A stretch of DNA of 5,024 nt. Origin: Dehalococcoidia bacterium (GTDB lineage: Bacteria; Chloroflexota; Dehalococcoidia; Dehalococcoidales; CSSed11-197). The stretch covers positions 1-5,024 of the forward strand of contig PWTP01000021.1 of NCBI GenBank assembly GCA_003563865.1. The letters run 5' to 3'. The position numbers were made by a program, and so were the translations under genes. Below are positions 1 through 5,024 of this stretch, piece after piece. Positions within the stretch are counted from its first letter, which is position 1, and each line of letters starts with the position of its first letter. Below the pieces are notes generated by a model. That model was not told the DNA's origin and ran no database searches. It was given only the letters and a program-made list of their open reading frames with translations.

Positions 1-647
1 CCCGGACCAACACCCACCATTACCCCGCTGACACCGGTTTTCATTAAAGATAGACATGCATCGTAACTTACACAATTACCAACCACCACCGGAATACCAA
101 TGGTTTTACATAACTCTTCAAAGATCAGGCCGCGTGTGCTTTTTGAAATATGCCTGGCAGTAGTTACGGTAGATTGCACAAATAAAATATCTGCACCGGC
201 GCGAGCCACTACCGGTCCTAAACGCTTGGTATTTGCAGGGGTAACCGACACCGCACAAACAACATCGGCTTTTTTAATATCCTTAACCCTTTGAGCTGCC
301 AGTTCATCTTTTATGGGTACTGAATACAATTTCTGCAAAAGACCGGTAACCTCTGCCTGAGGAGCCTGGGCAATTGTTTCTAATATTTTATCAGGGTTTT
401 CGTACCTGGTTTGAATACCTTCAAGATTAAGGACTGCCAGACCTCCCAGCTTTCCCATTAATATTGCCGTTTCGACGTCAGTAACCCCATCCATGGCAGC
501 AGCCAGGATCGGTATATCTAAAGTAATAGTGCCTAACTTAAGCTCAATATTGGTCTGATCAGGGTTAATAGTAATATCGCCCGGCACAATGGCTACATCG
601 TCAAACCCATAGGCATGTTTTAGTAATTTAAAGCTGGGTTTAGTCAT
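1..647 (-). CDS. guaB3: GuaB3-family IMP dehydrogenase-like protein (3' end outside window)
   Basis: IMP dehydrogenase-related TIM-barrel protein. Established IMPDHs oxidise IMP to XMP with NAD+, the first step towards GMP, in the cytosol. Only the N-terminal 215 residues are present and the reading frame is open to the left edge. Translated from the minus strand it begins MTKPSFKLLKHAYGFDDVAI. The IPILAAAMDGVTD segment (residues 45-57) and LGGLAVLNLEG (67-77) followed by TRYENP are GuaB3 hallmarks. In GuaB3 the two CBS domains of canonical GuaB are absent, and no CBS insert is seen here. The visible part ends in GVMVGVGPG, the glycine-rich loop that precedes the catalytic Cys, so that Cys lies just outside. 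The start is set by a perfect AAGGAGGA ribosome site at 660-653. A promoter lies just upstream (675-704). The family call is firm; the exact GuaB-versus-GuaB3 activity is inferred. Confidence 0.9.
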   Translation of the reverse strand, partial: MTKPSFKLLKHAYGFDDVAIVPGDITINPDQTNIELKLGTITLDIPILAAAMDGVTDVETAILMGKLGGLAVLNLEGIQTRYENPDKILETIAQAPQAEVTGLLQKLYSVPIKDELAAQRVKDIKKADVVCAVSVTPANTKRLGPVVARAGADILFVQSTVTTARHISKSTRGLIFEELCKTIGIPVVVGNCVSYDACLSLMKTGVSGVMVGVGP

Positions 648-674
648 TGAAATCCTCCTTCCTATTAACCATGA

Positions 675-704
675 ATAATATCAGAGCCCAAGGCTGCCAG
701 TCAA
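675..704 (-). promoter_or_regulatory. Probable sigma-A promoter of guaB3
   Basis: On the minus strand TTGACT (704-699) is followed by an 18-base spacer and TATTAT (680-675). A TG two bases upstream of the -10 box gives an extended -10. Transcription would begin near 668, leaving a leader of about 20 bases with the AAGGAGGA site. It lies between the selenoprotein stop and guaB3, so guaB3 can be expressed independently of its upstream neighbour. Confidence 0.6.
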
Positions 705-830
705 TCAAACAAGCCTTCATGTCGGCTCAAAAAAATTGCAAAGAAAAAGCGCTTAAACAATCTCGGTGCAGCTGTTATATTTTACATAATAATATTGTTT
801 GGTGTTTAACAAGAAAATTTGAGCTTATAA

Positions 831-1001
831 TTAAGACCTGTGAATAATTATAACTGCAACCATCAACCCCAGGACTGCCCCAATAATAGCCCCTGACCAG
901 GGACTGGCCGTAGCGCCTCAGGCATTTCCCGAACATTTACCAATATAACCTATAACTCCGCCGATAATGGCACCGGTAATTACACCGATTAAATATTGCA
1001 T
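831..1001 (-). CDS. Small two-helix membrane selenoprotein, DUF6132-like, with in-frame UGA read as selenocysteine
   Basis: A 56-residue frame on the minus strand whose codon 28 is TGA (920-918). Residues 3-20 (YLIGVITGAIIGGVIGYI) form a membrane helix with a GxxxG zipper at G6, G10, G14 and G18. Residues 37-53 form a second helix with glycines at 37, 41 and 45. Between them is C-S-G-N-A-U-G-A-T-A-S-P (23-34). From memory, DUF6132-type proteins have C-S-x-G-[TA]-C-P-x-T-[SA]-N-P here, so the TGA sits at the second Cys of a CX4C pair. A SECIS-like hairpin follows (separate entry). AGGGAG at 1012-1007 supports the ATG at 1001; an in-frame ATG at 1016 is an alternative without a good ribosome site. 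The gene has its own promoter at 1030-1038. If UGA were a stop, only a 27-residue peptide would form. A thiol/selenol redox or metal-binding role at the membrane is inference only; no function is known to me. Confidence 0.8.
888..905 (-). promoter_or_regulatory. Bacterial SECIS-like hairpin directing selenocysteine insertion
   Basis: On the minus strand the RNA AGUCCCU-GGUC-AGGGGCU forms seven base pairs (905-899 with 888-894, one G-U) closed by a GGUC loop. The loop starts at the 20th base after the UGA. In E. coli fdhF, as I recall it, the SelB-binding hairpin also has a GGUC apical loop, about 19 bases after its UGA. Loop sequence, stem length and distance therefore all fit a bacterial SECIS, which lies inside the coding sequence. 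No SelB binding has been tested. Confidence 0.75.
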
Positions 1002-1029
1002 AGTCACTCCCTGCATATGATTTGATATA

Positions 1030-1058
1030 ATTATAACACTATTAAAATTGTTTAAACT
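1030..1058 (-). promoter_or_regulatory. Probable promoter of the selenoprotein gene (extended -10)
   Basis: On the minus strand a perfect TATAAT (1035-1030) is preceded by TG one base further up (TG-T-TATAAT, 1038-1030), the extended -10 form. The -35 region near 1058-1053 is poor, as is usual for extended -10 promoters. A start near 1023 would leave a leader of about 22 bases with the AGGGAG ribosome site. It diverges from the DUF151 promoter about 45 bases away. Confidence 0.6.
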
Positions 1059-1079
1059 CGAAGCCCGCAGCGGTTTGAT

Positions 1080-1108
1080 TTGACAGTAGTTCAAAGCCAG
1101 AGTAGAAT
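1080..1108 (+). promoter_or_regulatory. Sigma-A promoter of the DUF151 gene
   Basis: A perfect TTGACA (1080-1085), a 17-base spacer and TAGAAT (1103-1108) give a near-consensus housekeeping promoter. The start would be near 1115, followed by a short leader with the AAGGAGG site at 1131-1137. It is back to back with the selenoprotein promoter. Confidence 0.7.
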
Positions 1109-1145
1109 TTCTTGGCCAGGATGAGTTACCAAGGAGGCTTAGATA

Positions 1146-1718
1146 ATGATTGAGGTTACCATTGATAGTGTGCGCATTGGATTGATGAACCGGAAACCGG
1201 AATACCAGTATGTAGTTCTTTTAAGAGAACGAATGAGTAAGCGCTATCTACCGATATTTATAGGCCAGGCTGAAGCCCGGGCTATTCTAATAAAACTTAA
1301 GAATGAAGTTGTTCCACGCCCTATGACTCATGACCTGCTCCAAACTATGGTTGACGTGCTGGGTGCTTCAGTAGATTCCATAATCGTAAGCTCTTTAGAA
1401 AATGACATCTTCTTTTCAAAAATAATACTTAATATAAATGGAAAGCAGCAGGAAATTGATTCACGTCCCAGCGATGCCCTTGCACTGGCTATCCGGGCAG
1501 ACGCTCCCATATTTGTAGATGAAGCTGTATTAGAAAAAGCCGGGATTTCACTTGACCGCGACAAAGATACCGACGACTTTATACTTGATAGTTCAGAGGG
1601 GCTGGAAGCCGAAGGTAAAGGTGGCAAAATAAGCGATGAGGAAATGAAACGCCTTGGGGCTTTTCGTGACTTCATAGATACCCTGGATCTTGACGATTTT
1701 GACAAAGATAAATCATAA
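1146..1718 (+). CDS. Bifunctional nuclease family protein (DUF151)
   Basis: A 190-residue soluble protein of the DUF151/BFN family (PF02577). The family is named for plant members with DNase and RNase activity; the bacterial role is poorly defined. The conserved domain covers about residues 1-137. Visible family signatures are the N-terminal EVTIDSVRI, LPIFIGQAEARAI (35-47), RPMTHDLLQTMVDVLG (58-73), the strand pair ending in FFSKIILN, and the strongly conserved DSRPSDALALAIRADAPIFV (105-124). The C-terminal 50 residues are acidic, consistent with a charged, flexible tail with one short helix (SDEEMKRLGAFRDFIDTL). An AAGGAGG site eight bases before the ATG fixes the start. It appears monocistronic, with its own promoter upstream and a 259-base gap and another promoter before the next gene. 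The family call is very safe; the substrate is unknown. Confidence 0.93.
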   Translation: MIEVTIDSVRIGLMNRKPEYQYVVLLRERMSKRYLPIFIGQAEARAILIKLKNEVVPRPMTHDLLQTMVDVLGASVDSIIVSSLENDIFFSKIILNINGKQQEIDSRPSDALALAIRADAPIFVDEAVLEKAGISLDRDKDTDDFILDSSEGLEAEGKGGKISDEEMKRLGAFRDFIDTLDLDDFDKDKS

Positions 1719-1829
1719 AGATTTACCGGTTTAAAGAGTTATAAAATGATTTCTTAAGCAAGCCTTGCTGAATTGGTTTTATAATTTCCTTTTTAAGTGA
1801 TGTCATTGTCATTTATATTAAAAATCCGG

Positions 1830-1858
1830 TTGACTGTAACCACTTTTGGGTGTATCCT
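1830..1858 (+). promoter_or_regulatory. Probable promoter of the hydrogenase-like subunit / metVF cluster
   Basis: TTGACT (1830-1835), a 17-base spacer and TATCCT (1853-1858) fit a sigma-A promoter. A small inverted repeat GGTT-N6-AACC (1828-1841) overlaps the -35 box and could be an operator half, though it is short. A start near 1865 would give a leader of about 110 bases holding two hairpins before the first gene. Confidence 0.45.
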
Positions 1859-1903
1859 TTAACCCCCTAAGGGTATTGTTGCCACATGCTTCTGTAAATA
1901 AAT

Positions 1904-1936
1904 ATACCTATGCTTTTACATAAAAGCAGCAGGTAT
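1904..1936 (+). promoter_or_regulatory. Long imperfect hairpin in the leader upstream of the hydrogenase-like gene
   Basis: ATACCT (1904-1909) pairs with AGGTAT (1931-1936), and TGCTTTT (1911-1917) pairs with AAAAGCA (1922-1928). The loop is ACAT, and a one-versus-two base internal bulge separates the two stems: 13 pairs in all. There is no clean U-tract after it (TATTATCTCC follows), so it is a poor intrinsic terminator. It could be a weak terminator for the DUF151 transcript, an attenuator, an mRNA-stabilising hairpin, or a protein-binding site. Confidence 0.5.
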
Positions 1937-1946
1937 TATTATCTCC

Positions 1947-1962
1947 GAACCACTCATGGTTC
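1947..1962 (+). promoter_or_regulatory. Perfect 6-bp hairpin next to the ribosome binding site
   Basis: GAACCA-CTCA-TGGTTC is a perfect inverted repeat with a four-base loop. It ends four bases before the AGGAGG ribosome site (1967-1972) of the hydrogenase-like gene. Position suggests an effect on translation initiation or a dyad operator; neither is shown by the sequence. Confidence 0.45.
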
Positions 1963-1977
1963 CAAAAGGAGGAGAGG

Positions 1978-2892
1978 ATGGAAAAAACTGACACTGTTGA
2001 GAACACTGTATTATGGTTACAGTGCGCATCATGTACCGGATGCTCTGTTTCAGTATTAAATTCAGTTAGCCCCGGCATTCAAAATGTTTTGCTAGACAAA
2101 ACTATTCCAGGCTCGCATATCAGTCTTAGATTTCATTCAACCTTGATGGCAGGGGCTGGAGAGGCGGTTATCAGGCAAATTGAATCAACTGCTGCCAAAA
2201 ACCAGGGCGGGTATATACTAGTCGTGGAAGGAGCAATTCCTGCTGCTGGAAATAATGGCAATTATGGCTCAATCGGTGAACATAATGGCAGTAAAGTATC
2301 TATGTATGAAAGAGTCATTTCCCTCGGACAAAATGCCCGGGTAATAATAGCTCTTGGCACATGTGCTGCTTTCGGAGGTATTCCGGCTGCTGAACCAAAC
2401 CCGACTAGAAGTACCGGAGTAGATAGTATATTAAAAAAATGTGAAATTTCGACCCCGTTGATCAACATTCCCGGTTGCCCGCCACATCCCGATTGGTTTA
2501 TTGGAATTCTGGTACAAATTCTAATGTCAGGATTGCCTGGTTCACTCGAACTCGATGAAAATAAGCGCCCTAAAGCTTTTTACGGACAATTGATCCACGA
2601 GAATTGTCCGAGGCGTGCTTATTTTGATGAAGGCAAATTTGCTAAAGCCTACAGCGAACCCGGTTGTTTAAATGAACTGGGTTGCAAGGGACCGATAACT
2701 TATGCCGATTGCCCGACGAGACATTGGAATAACGGGGTTAATTGGTGTATAGGAAGTCGATCGCCATGCATCGGATGTGTTGAGCCGGGTTTCCCGGACC
2801 TGGTATCCCCACTTAACCAAAAGTTAACCGCAAATATTTTACCCAACATCGCCAGCTGCGGGCACCCCGTTACTGAGCCTGCACCTTATTAA
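1978..2892 (+). CDS. Orphan [NiFe]-hydrogenase-type small subunit (three-cluster iron-sulfur electron-transfer protein)
   Basis: A 304-residue homologue of the electron-relay small subunit of group 1-like [NiFe] hydrogenases. Proximal cluster ligands are C19 and C22 (CTGC), C129 (GTCAAFGG) and C167 (PGCPPHP). Distal ligands are H207 and C210 (IHENCPRR), C230 and C236. Medial ligands are C245, C264 and C267 (PCIGC), plus C257. C257 replaces the Pro that gives a [3Fe-4S] medial cluster in standard enzymes, so three [4Fe-4S] clusters are predicted. The two extra Cys of oxygen-tolerant enzymes are absent (G21 and G134 occupy their places). The first residues (MEKTDTVENT) run straight into the VLWLQ core strand, so there is no Tat signal; there is also no C-terminal membrane helix. 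It should be cytosolic. AGGAGG sits five bases before the ATG. No large subunit is adjacent: metV follows after 50 bases. I infer an electron-transfer partner of MetVF. A true hydrogenase whose large subunit lies elsewhere remains possible. Confidence 0.9.
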   Translation: MEKTDTVENTVLWLQCASCTGCSVSVLNSVSPGIQNVLLDKTIPGSHISLRFHSTLMAGAGEAVIRQIESTAAKNQGGYILVVEGAIPAAGNNGNYGSIGEHNGSKVSMYERVISLGQNARVIIALGTCAAFGGIPAAEPNPTRSTGVDSILKKCEISTPLINIPGCPPHPDWFIGILVQILMSGLPGSLELDENKRPKAFYGQLIHENCPRRAYFDEGKFAKAYSEPGCLNELGCKGPITYADCPTRHWNNGVNWCIGSRSPCIGCVEPGFPDLVSPLNQKLTANILPNIASCGHPVTEPAPY

Positions 2893-2942
2893 TAGATTGC
2901 TAATTTTTATAAGCCAAGCCTGGAAAGGGGAGGAAATAATCA

Positions 2943-3635
2943 ATGATAATTTCTGCACAAAAAGAATTTGAAGAGATACTACGATCTTTAGAACAAGAAA
3001 CCACTATATTTCTTGTTGGCTGTAACGGATGCGCAGAGGCTTGCCAAACCGGTGGAGAAAAACAAATCTTAAAAATGCTTGAACTGCTGGAGCGTGAAGG
3101 AAAAACCATCTCAGGATCTTTGATTGTGGACTTTCTTTGCGATAAAACATTAATAAAGGTGAAACTAAAAGCTTATGAGGCACAGATTATCAAAGCCGAT
3201 TCATTACTGGTAATGACTTGCGGTATAGGAGTACAGGCTACAGCAGCAGTTGTCGATAAACCTGTCCACCCCGCCTGCAATACCATCAACATCGGAGGAT
3301 CCCGTGGAGAGTGGCGCGGAGAAGAACGTTGTGCGGAATGCGGAGATTGCCTGTTAGATTTTACCGGAGGCATCTGCCCGCTAACGGCCTGTACCAAAGG
3401 ATTAATTAACGGCCCATGTGGAGGTGCGGCAAACGGAAAATGTGAATTCGAGCCAGAGGTGCGTGAATGTGGCTGGCAGTTAATATATGAACGCCTGCAA
3501 AAACTTAAACAGATGGACAAGCTGGCAATTATACTTGACCCTAAAGACTACAGCAAAATGCAACCTCCTCCTTATTTAAGGTCGACCGTAATGTGGTCTT
3601 TGGAGCAAATAGCTGAGGAGACACCGGTAAAATGA
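2943..3635 (+). CDS. metV: MetV, iron-sulfur/zinc-type partner subunit of methylenetetrahydrofolate reductase
   Basis: A 230-residue protein matching the 'methylenetetrahydrofolate reductase C-terminal' family (PF12225 type), known as MetV. In acetogens MetV binds iron-sulfur clusters and passes electrons to the flavin of MetF for the methyl branch of the Wood-Ljungdahl pathway. It has 14 Cys. The N-terminal half carries GCNGCAEAC (C27, C30, C34), C66 in DFLCD, C93 in MTCGIGVQ and C112. The C-terminal half carries CAECGDC (C130, C133, C136), C145 in GICPLTAC, C150, C159 in NGPCGG, C167 and C176. The run from GICPLTACTKGL to NGPCGGAANGKCE is characteristic of the family. A GGGGAGG site nine bases upstream sets the start. 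The stop overlaps the metF start (ATGA), which implies translational coupling and a fixed stoichiometry. The hydrogenase-like subunit lies 50 bases upstream and is probably in the same transcript. Confidence 0.92.
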   Translation: MIISAQKEFEEILRSLEQETTIFLVGCNGCAEACQTGGEKQILKMLELLEREGKTISGSLIVDFLCDKTLIKVKLKAYEAQIIKADSLLVMTCGIGVQATAAVVDKPVHPACNTINIGGSRGEWRGEERCAECGDCLLDFTGGICPLTACTKGLINGPCGGAANGKCEFEPEVRECGWQLIYERLQKLKQMDKLAIILDPKDYSKMQPPPYLRSTVMWSLEQIAEETPVK

Positions 3636-4516
3636 GTTTTAAAGAATTGCTTAATAGTGACAAGTTTTTAATCACTGCTGAGATTGGCCCACCCAAGGGA
3701 GTGGATATTGAGCCCATGTTAAGCAAAGCTATGGCATTAAAGGGGAAGGTTGATGCAATCAACATAACCGACCAGCAAAGCTCTGTAATGAGGCTGGGCT
3801 CACTGGCCGGCTGCTGCATATTAAAAAGGGAAGGCATGGAAACTATTTTTCAAGTTACCTGCCGTGACAGAAACCGAATTGCCTTACAATCCGATCTGTT
3901 GAGCGCTTTTGTTCTTGGGCTTGAAAATGTTCTTTGCCTTACCGGAGATTATGTAGGGCTGGGTGACCACCCCCAGGCTAAAGGTGTTTTTGATCTTGAT
4001 TCTGTTTCATTATTACAAGCAGCCAGACAGTTGGAACAAGGCTATGACCTTGCAGGAAATGAACTAACCGGAAAGCCCTGTTTTTGTCTTGGGGCAACAG
4101 TAACTCCCGGAGCTGACCCTTTGGAACCCCAGCTCATTAAAATGGATAAAAAGATAAAAATGGGAGCCCGTTTTATACAAACGCAAGCTGTATTTGACCT
4201 TTGCCGATTTAAAAGTTTTATGCATAATGCTCGAAGGCTCAACAACAGAGTTAAAATCATGGCAGGAATTTTATTGTTGACAAAGGCAAAAATGGCAACT
4301 TATATTGATAAAAACATCCCCGGTATAGTTGTTCCACCGATTTTTATAGACCAACTCGAGGCATCACCCGAAGCAAGCACCCTAAAAACAGGAATTGAGA
4401 TTGCCGGACAGCTTATAAGACAAATCCACGAAGAGAAAGTGTGTGATGGAGTACACATAATGGCTATTGGCAAAGAAGAAATGATACCTGAAATTCTAGC
4501 CTCAGCCGGGTTTTAA
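3632..4516 (+). CDS. metF: MetF, 5,10-methylenetetrahydrofolate reductase (flavin catalytic subunit)
   Basis: A 294-residue TIM-barrel flavoenzyme that reduces 5,10-methylene-THF to 5-methyl-THF (or the reverse in oxidative metabolism). Its length is that of bacterial MetF. Visible motifs are TAEIGPPKG with the conserved Glu at E17, INITDQQSS (44-51), FQVTCRDRNR (73-82), LTGDY with D106 (equivalent to the flavin-contacting Asp of E. coli MetF), GATVTPG (154-160), GARFIQTQAVFD (178-189) and KIMAGI (208-213). The ATG overlaps the metV stop by four bases, with GAGGAG about a dozen bases upstream. Pairing with MetV indicates a MetVF-type enzyme that takes electrons through iron-sulfur clusters rather than only from NAD(P)H. 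The third protein of the cluster, the hydrogenase-like small subunit, is the likely electron source or sink. The direction in vivo (acetogenesis or acetate/C1 oxidation) cannot be told from the sequence. Confidence 0.95.
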   Translation: MSFKELLNSDKFLITAEIGPPKGVDIEPMLSKAMALKGKVDAINITDQQSSVMRLGSLAGCCILKREGMETIFQVTCRDRNRIALQSDLLSAFVLGLENVLCLTGDYVGLGDHPQAKGVFDLDSVSLLQAARQLEQGYDLAGNELTGKPCFCLGATVTPGADPLEPQLIKMDKKIKMGARFIQTQAVFDLCRFKSFMHNARRLNNRVKIMAGILLLTKAKMATYIDKNIPGIVVPPIFIDQLEASPEASTLKTGIEIAGQLIRQIHEEKVCDGVHIMAIGKEEMIPEILASAGF

Positions 4517-4567
4517 GAGCCTTTGCATCGCTTTGTTGCAAATGTTAACATTAGCCAAGAAGCTCTT
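4515..4567 (+). terminator. Branched hairpin structure at the metF 3' end, possible terminator
   Basis: AAGAGC (4515-4520, overlapping the metF stop) pairs with GCTCTT (4562-4567), followed by TTA. Inside are TTTGCA (4522-4527) pairing with TGCAAA (4537-4542) and the 12-base palindrome AATGTTAACATT (4541-4552). The closing stem followed by a short T run suggests the 3' end of the metVF transcript, but the U-tract is only four bases, so termination would be weak. Confidence 0.45.
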
Positions 4568-4612
4568 TTAGTGATCCTCGGGCAGCAAGATATTTGTAGA
4601 TATTAGCAATAA

Positions 4613-5024
4613 ATGATAAATAAATTATTAAACTACATAACCATACGCGAAGGTGTAAAATTCCTTAAGCTCAGAGGAAGTAGTACAGAAGACATCTCTC
4701 CCCAATCAGATGAAAAATCTCTCAGGGCACCTTCTGTCTACGTACATATCCCATTTTGTAAAAAATTATGCCCATTTTGCTGTTTCAATCGGTATATGTT
4801 TAATGAGGATTTGGCGCGGACTTATTTTAAAAATATGAGAAGAGAACTGGATTTGTACGCCCAAAAGGGTTTTAACTTTTCAGATGTTTATATCGGTGGT
4901 GGAACCCCGACAATTCTTATGGACGAATTAATAACAACAATAGAACATATACGGAAGTTGTATAATATTAAACGTGTCTCGGTTGAAACTACTCCGCCGG
5001 CATTAAATAAGGAAAATATAAACA
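4613..5024 (+). CDS. HemN/HemW-like radical SAM protein (C-terminal part outside window)
   Basis: The first 137 residues of a radical SAM enzyme, open to the right edge. VYVHIPFCKKLCPFC (42-56) contains the CX3CX2C motif (C49, C53, C56) that binds the SAM-cleaving [4Fe-4S] cluster. It is preceded by the YVHIPFC signature of the coproporphyrinogen dehydrogenase (HemN/HemW) superfamily. YIGGGTPTIL (93-102) is the SAM-binding glycine motif. At 123-129 the usual S-[IV]-E-x-N-P is SVETTPP, so the Asn is replaced, and the extra Cys at 57 recalls HemN-like CxC patterns. Members include oxygen-independent coproporphyrinogen oxidases, haem chaperones and radical SAM methylases or cyclases, so no specific reaction is assigned. 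TAA directly precedes the ATG in frame, making 4613 the first possible start, but there is no convincing ribosome site. It lies 96 bases after metF and may be a separate unit. Confidence 0.8.
   Translation, partial: MINKLLNYITIREGVKFLKLRGSSTEDISPQSDEKSLRAPSVYVHIPFCKKLCPFCCFNRYMFNEDLARTYFKNMRRELDLYAQKGFNFSDVYIGGGTPTILMDELITTIEHIRKLYNIKRVSVETTPPALNKENIN

Noticed and set aside
100..294. Plus-strand ORF opposite guaB3
   Set aside because: Shadow of the well-supported minus-strand guaB3 frame.
647..847. 66-residue plus-strand ORF between guaB3 and the selenoprotein gene
   Set aside because: It has no ribosome site, overlaps the guaB3 start codon, ribosome site and promoter, runs into the selenoprotein 3' end, and shows no recognisable domain.
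918..920. TGA as a nonsense mutation making the small membrane gene a pseudogene
   Set aside because: It lies at the conserved Cys position, is followed by a SECIS-like hairpin, and the frame has no other defect; good promoter and ribosome sites are retained.
1757..1769. AGCAA-GCC-TTGCT hairpin after the DUF151 gene as a terminator
   Set aside because: Only five pairs with a three-base loop and no directly following T run; too weak to call.
1861..1876. ACCC-CCTAA-GGGT hairpin just after the metVF-cluster promoter
   Set aside because: Only four pairs; not distinguishable from chance.
4588..4604. Direct repeat AGATATT-N3-AGATATT before the radical SAM gene
   Set aside because: AT-rich, short and only two copies; ten-base spacing is suggestive of a regulator site but unsupported.

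Overview
The window looks like chromosomal DNA of a strictly anaerobic, low-to-mid GC Gram-positive bacterium (Firmicutes), plausibly a Peptococcaceae or syntrophic/acetogenic clostridial relative. This is inferred from strong AGGAGG-type ribosome binding sites, sigma-A-like promoters, a two-subunit iron-sulfur methylenetetrahydrofolate reductase (MetVF) of the Wood-Ljungdahl pathway, a [NiFe]-hydrogenase-type small subunit, and an apparent selenocysteine codon. The species cannot be named from the sequence alone.

Left part (1-1001, minus strand): the 5' part of a GuaB3-type IMP dehydrogenase gene runs off the left edge. Upstream of it, in the same direction, is a 56-residue membrane protein gene that ordinary ORF calling misses because its frame contains an internal TGA. 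That TGA falls where related small membrane proteins (DUF6132-like) have the second Cys of a CX4C motif. It is followed at the right distance by a 7-bp hairpin with a GGUC loop, as in the E. coli fdhF SECIS. I read it as a selenoprotein.

Middle part (1002-4516, plus strand): divergent promoters in 1002-1145 serve the selenoprotein (minus) and a DUF151 bifunctional-nuclease family gene (plus). After a 259-base gap holding a promoter and two leader hairpins comes a tight cluster: an orphan [NiFe]-hydrogenase-like small subunit, metV and metF. There is no hydrogenase large subunit, no Tat signal and no membrane anchor. The natural reading is a three-cluster iron-sulfur electron-transfer subunit feeding, or draining, the MetVF methylenetetrahydrofolate reductase. 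This is the best candidate for an undescribed system in the window.

Right part (4517-5024): a structured 3' region after metF, then the start of a HemN/HemW-like radical SAM gene that leaves the window. Every gene in the window is unbroken apart from the two cut by the edges and the single TGA read as selenocysteine.
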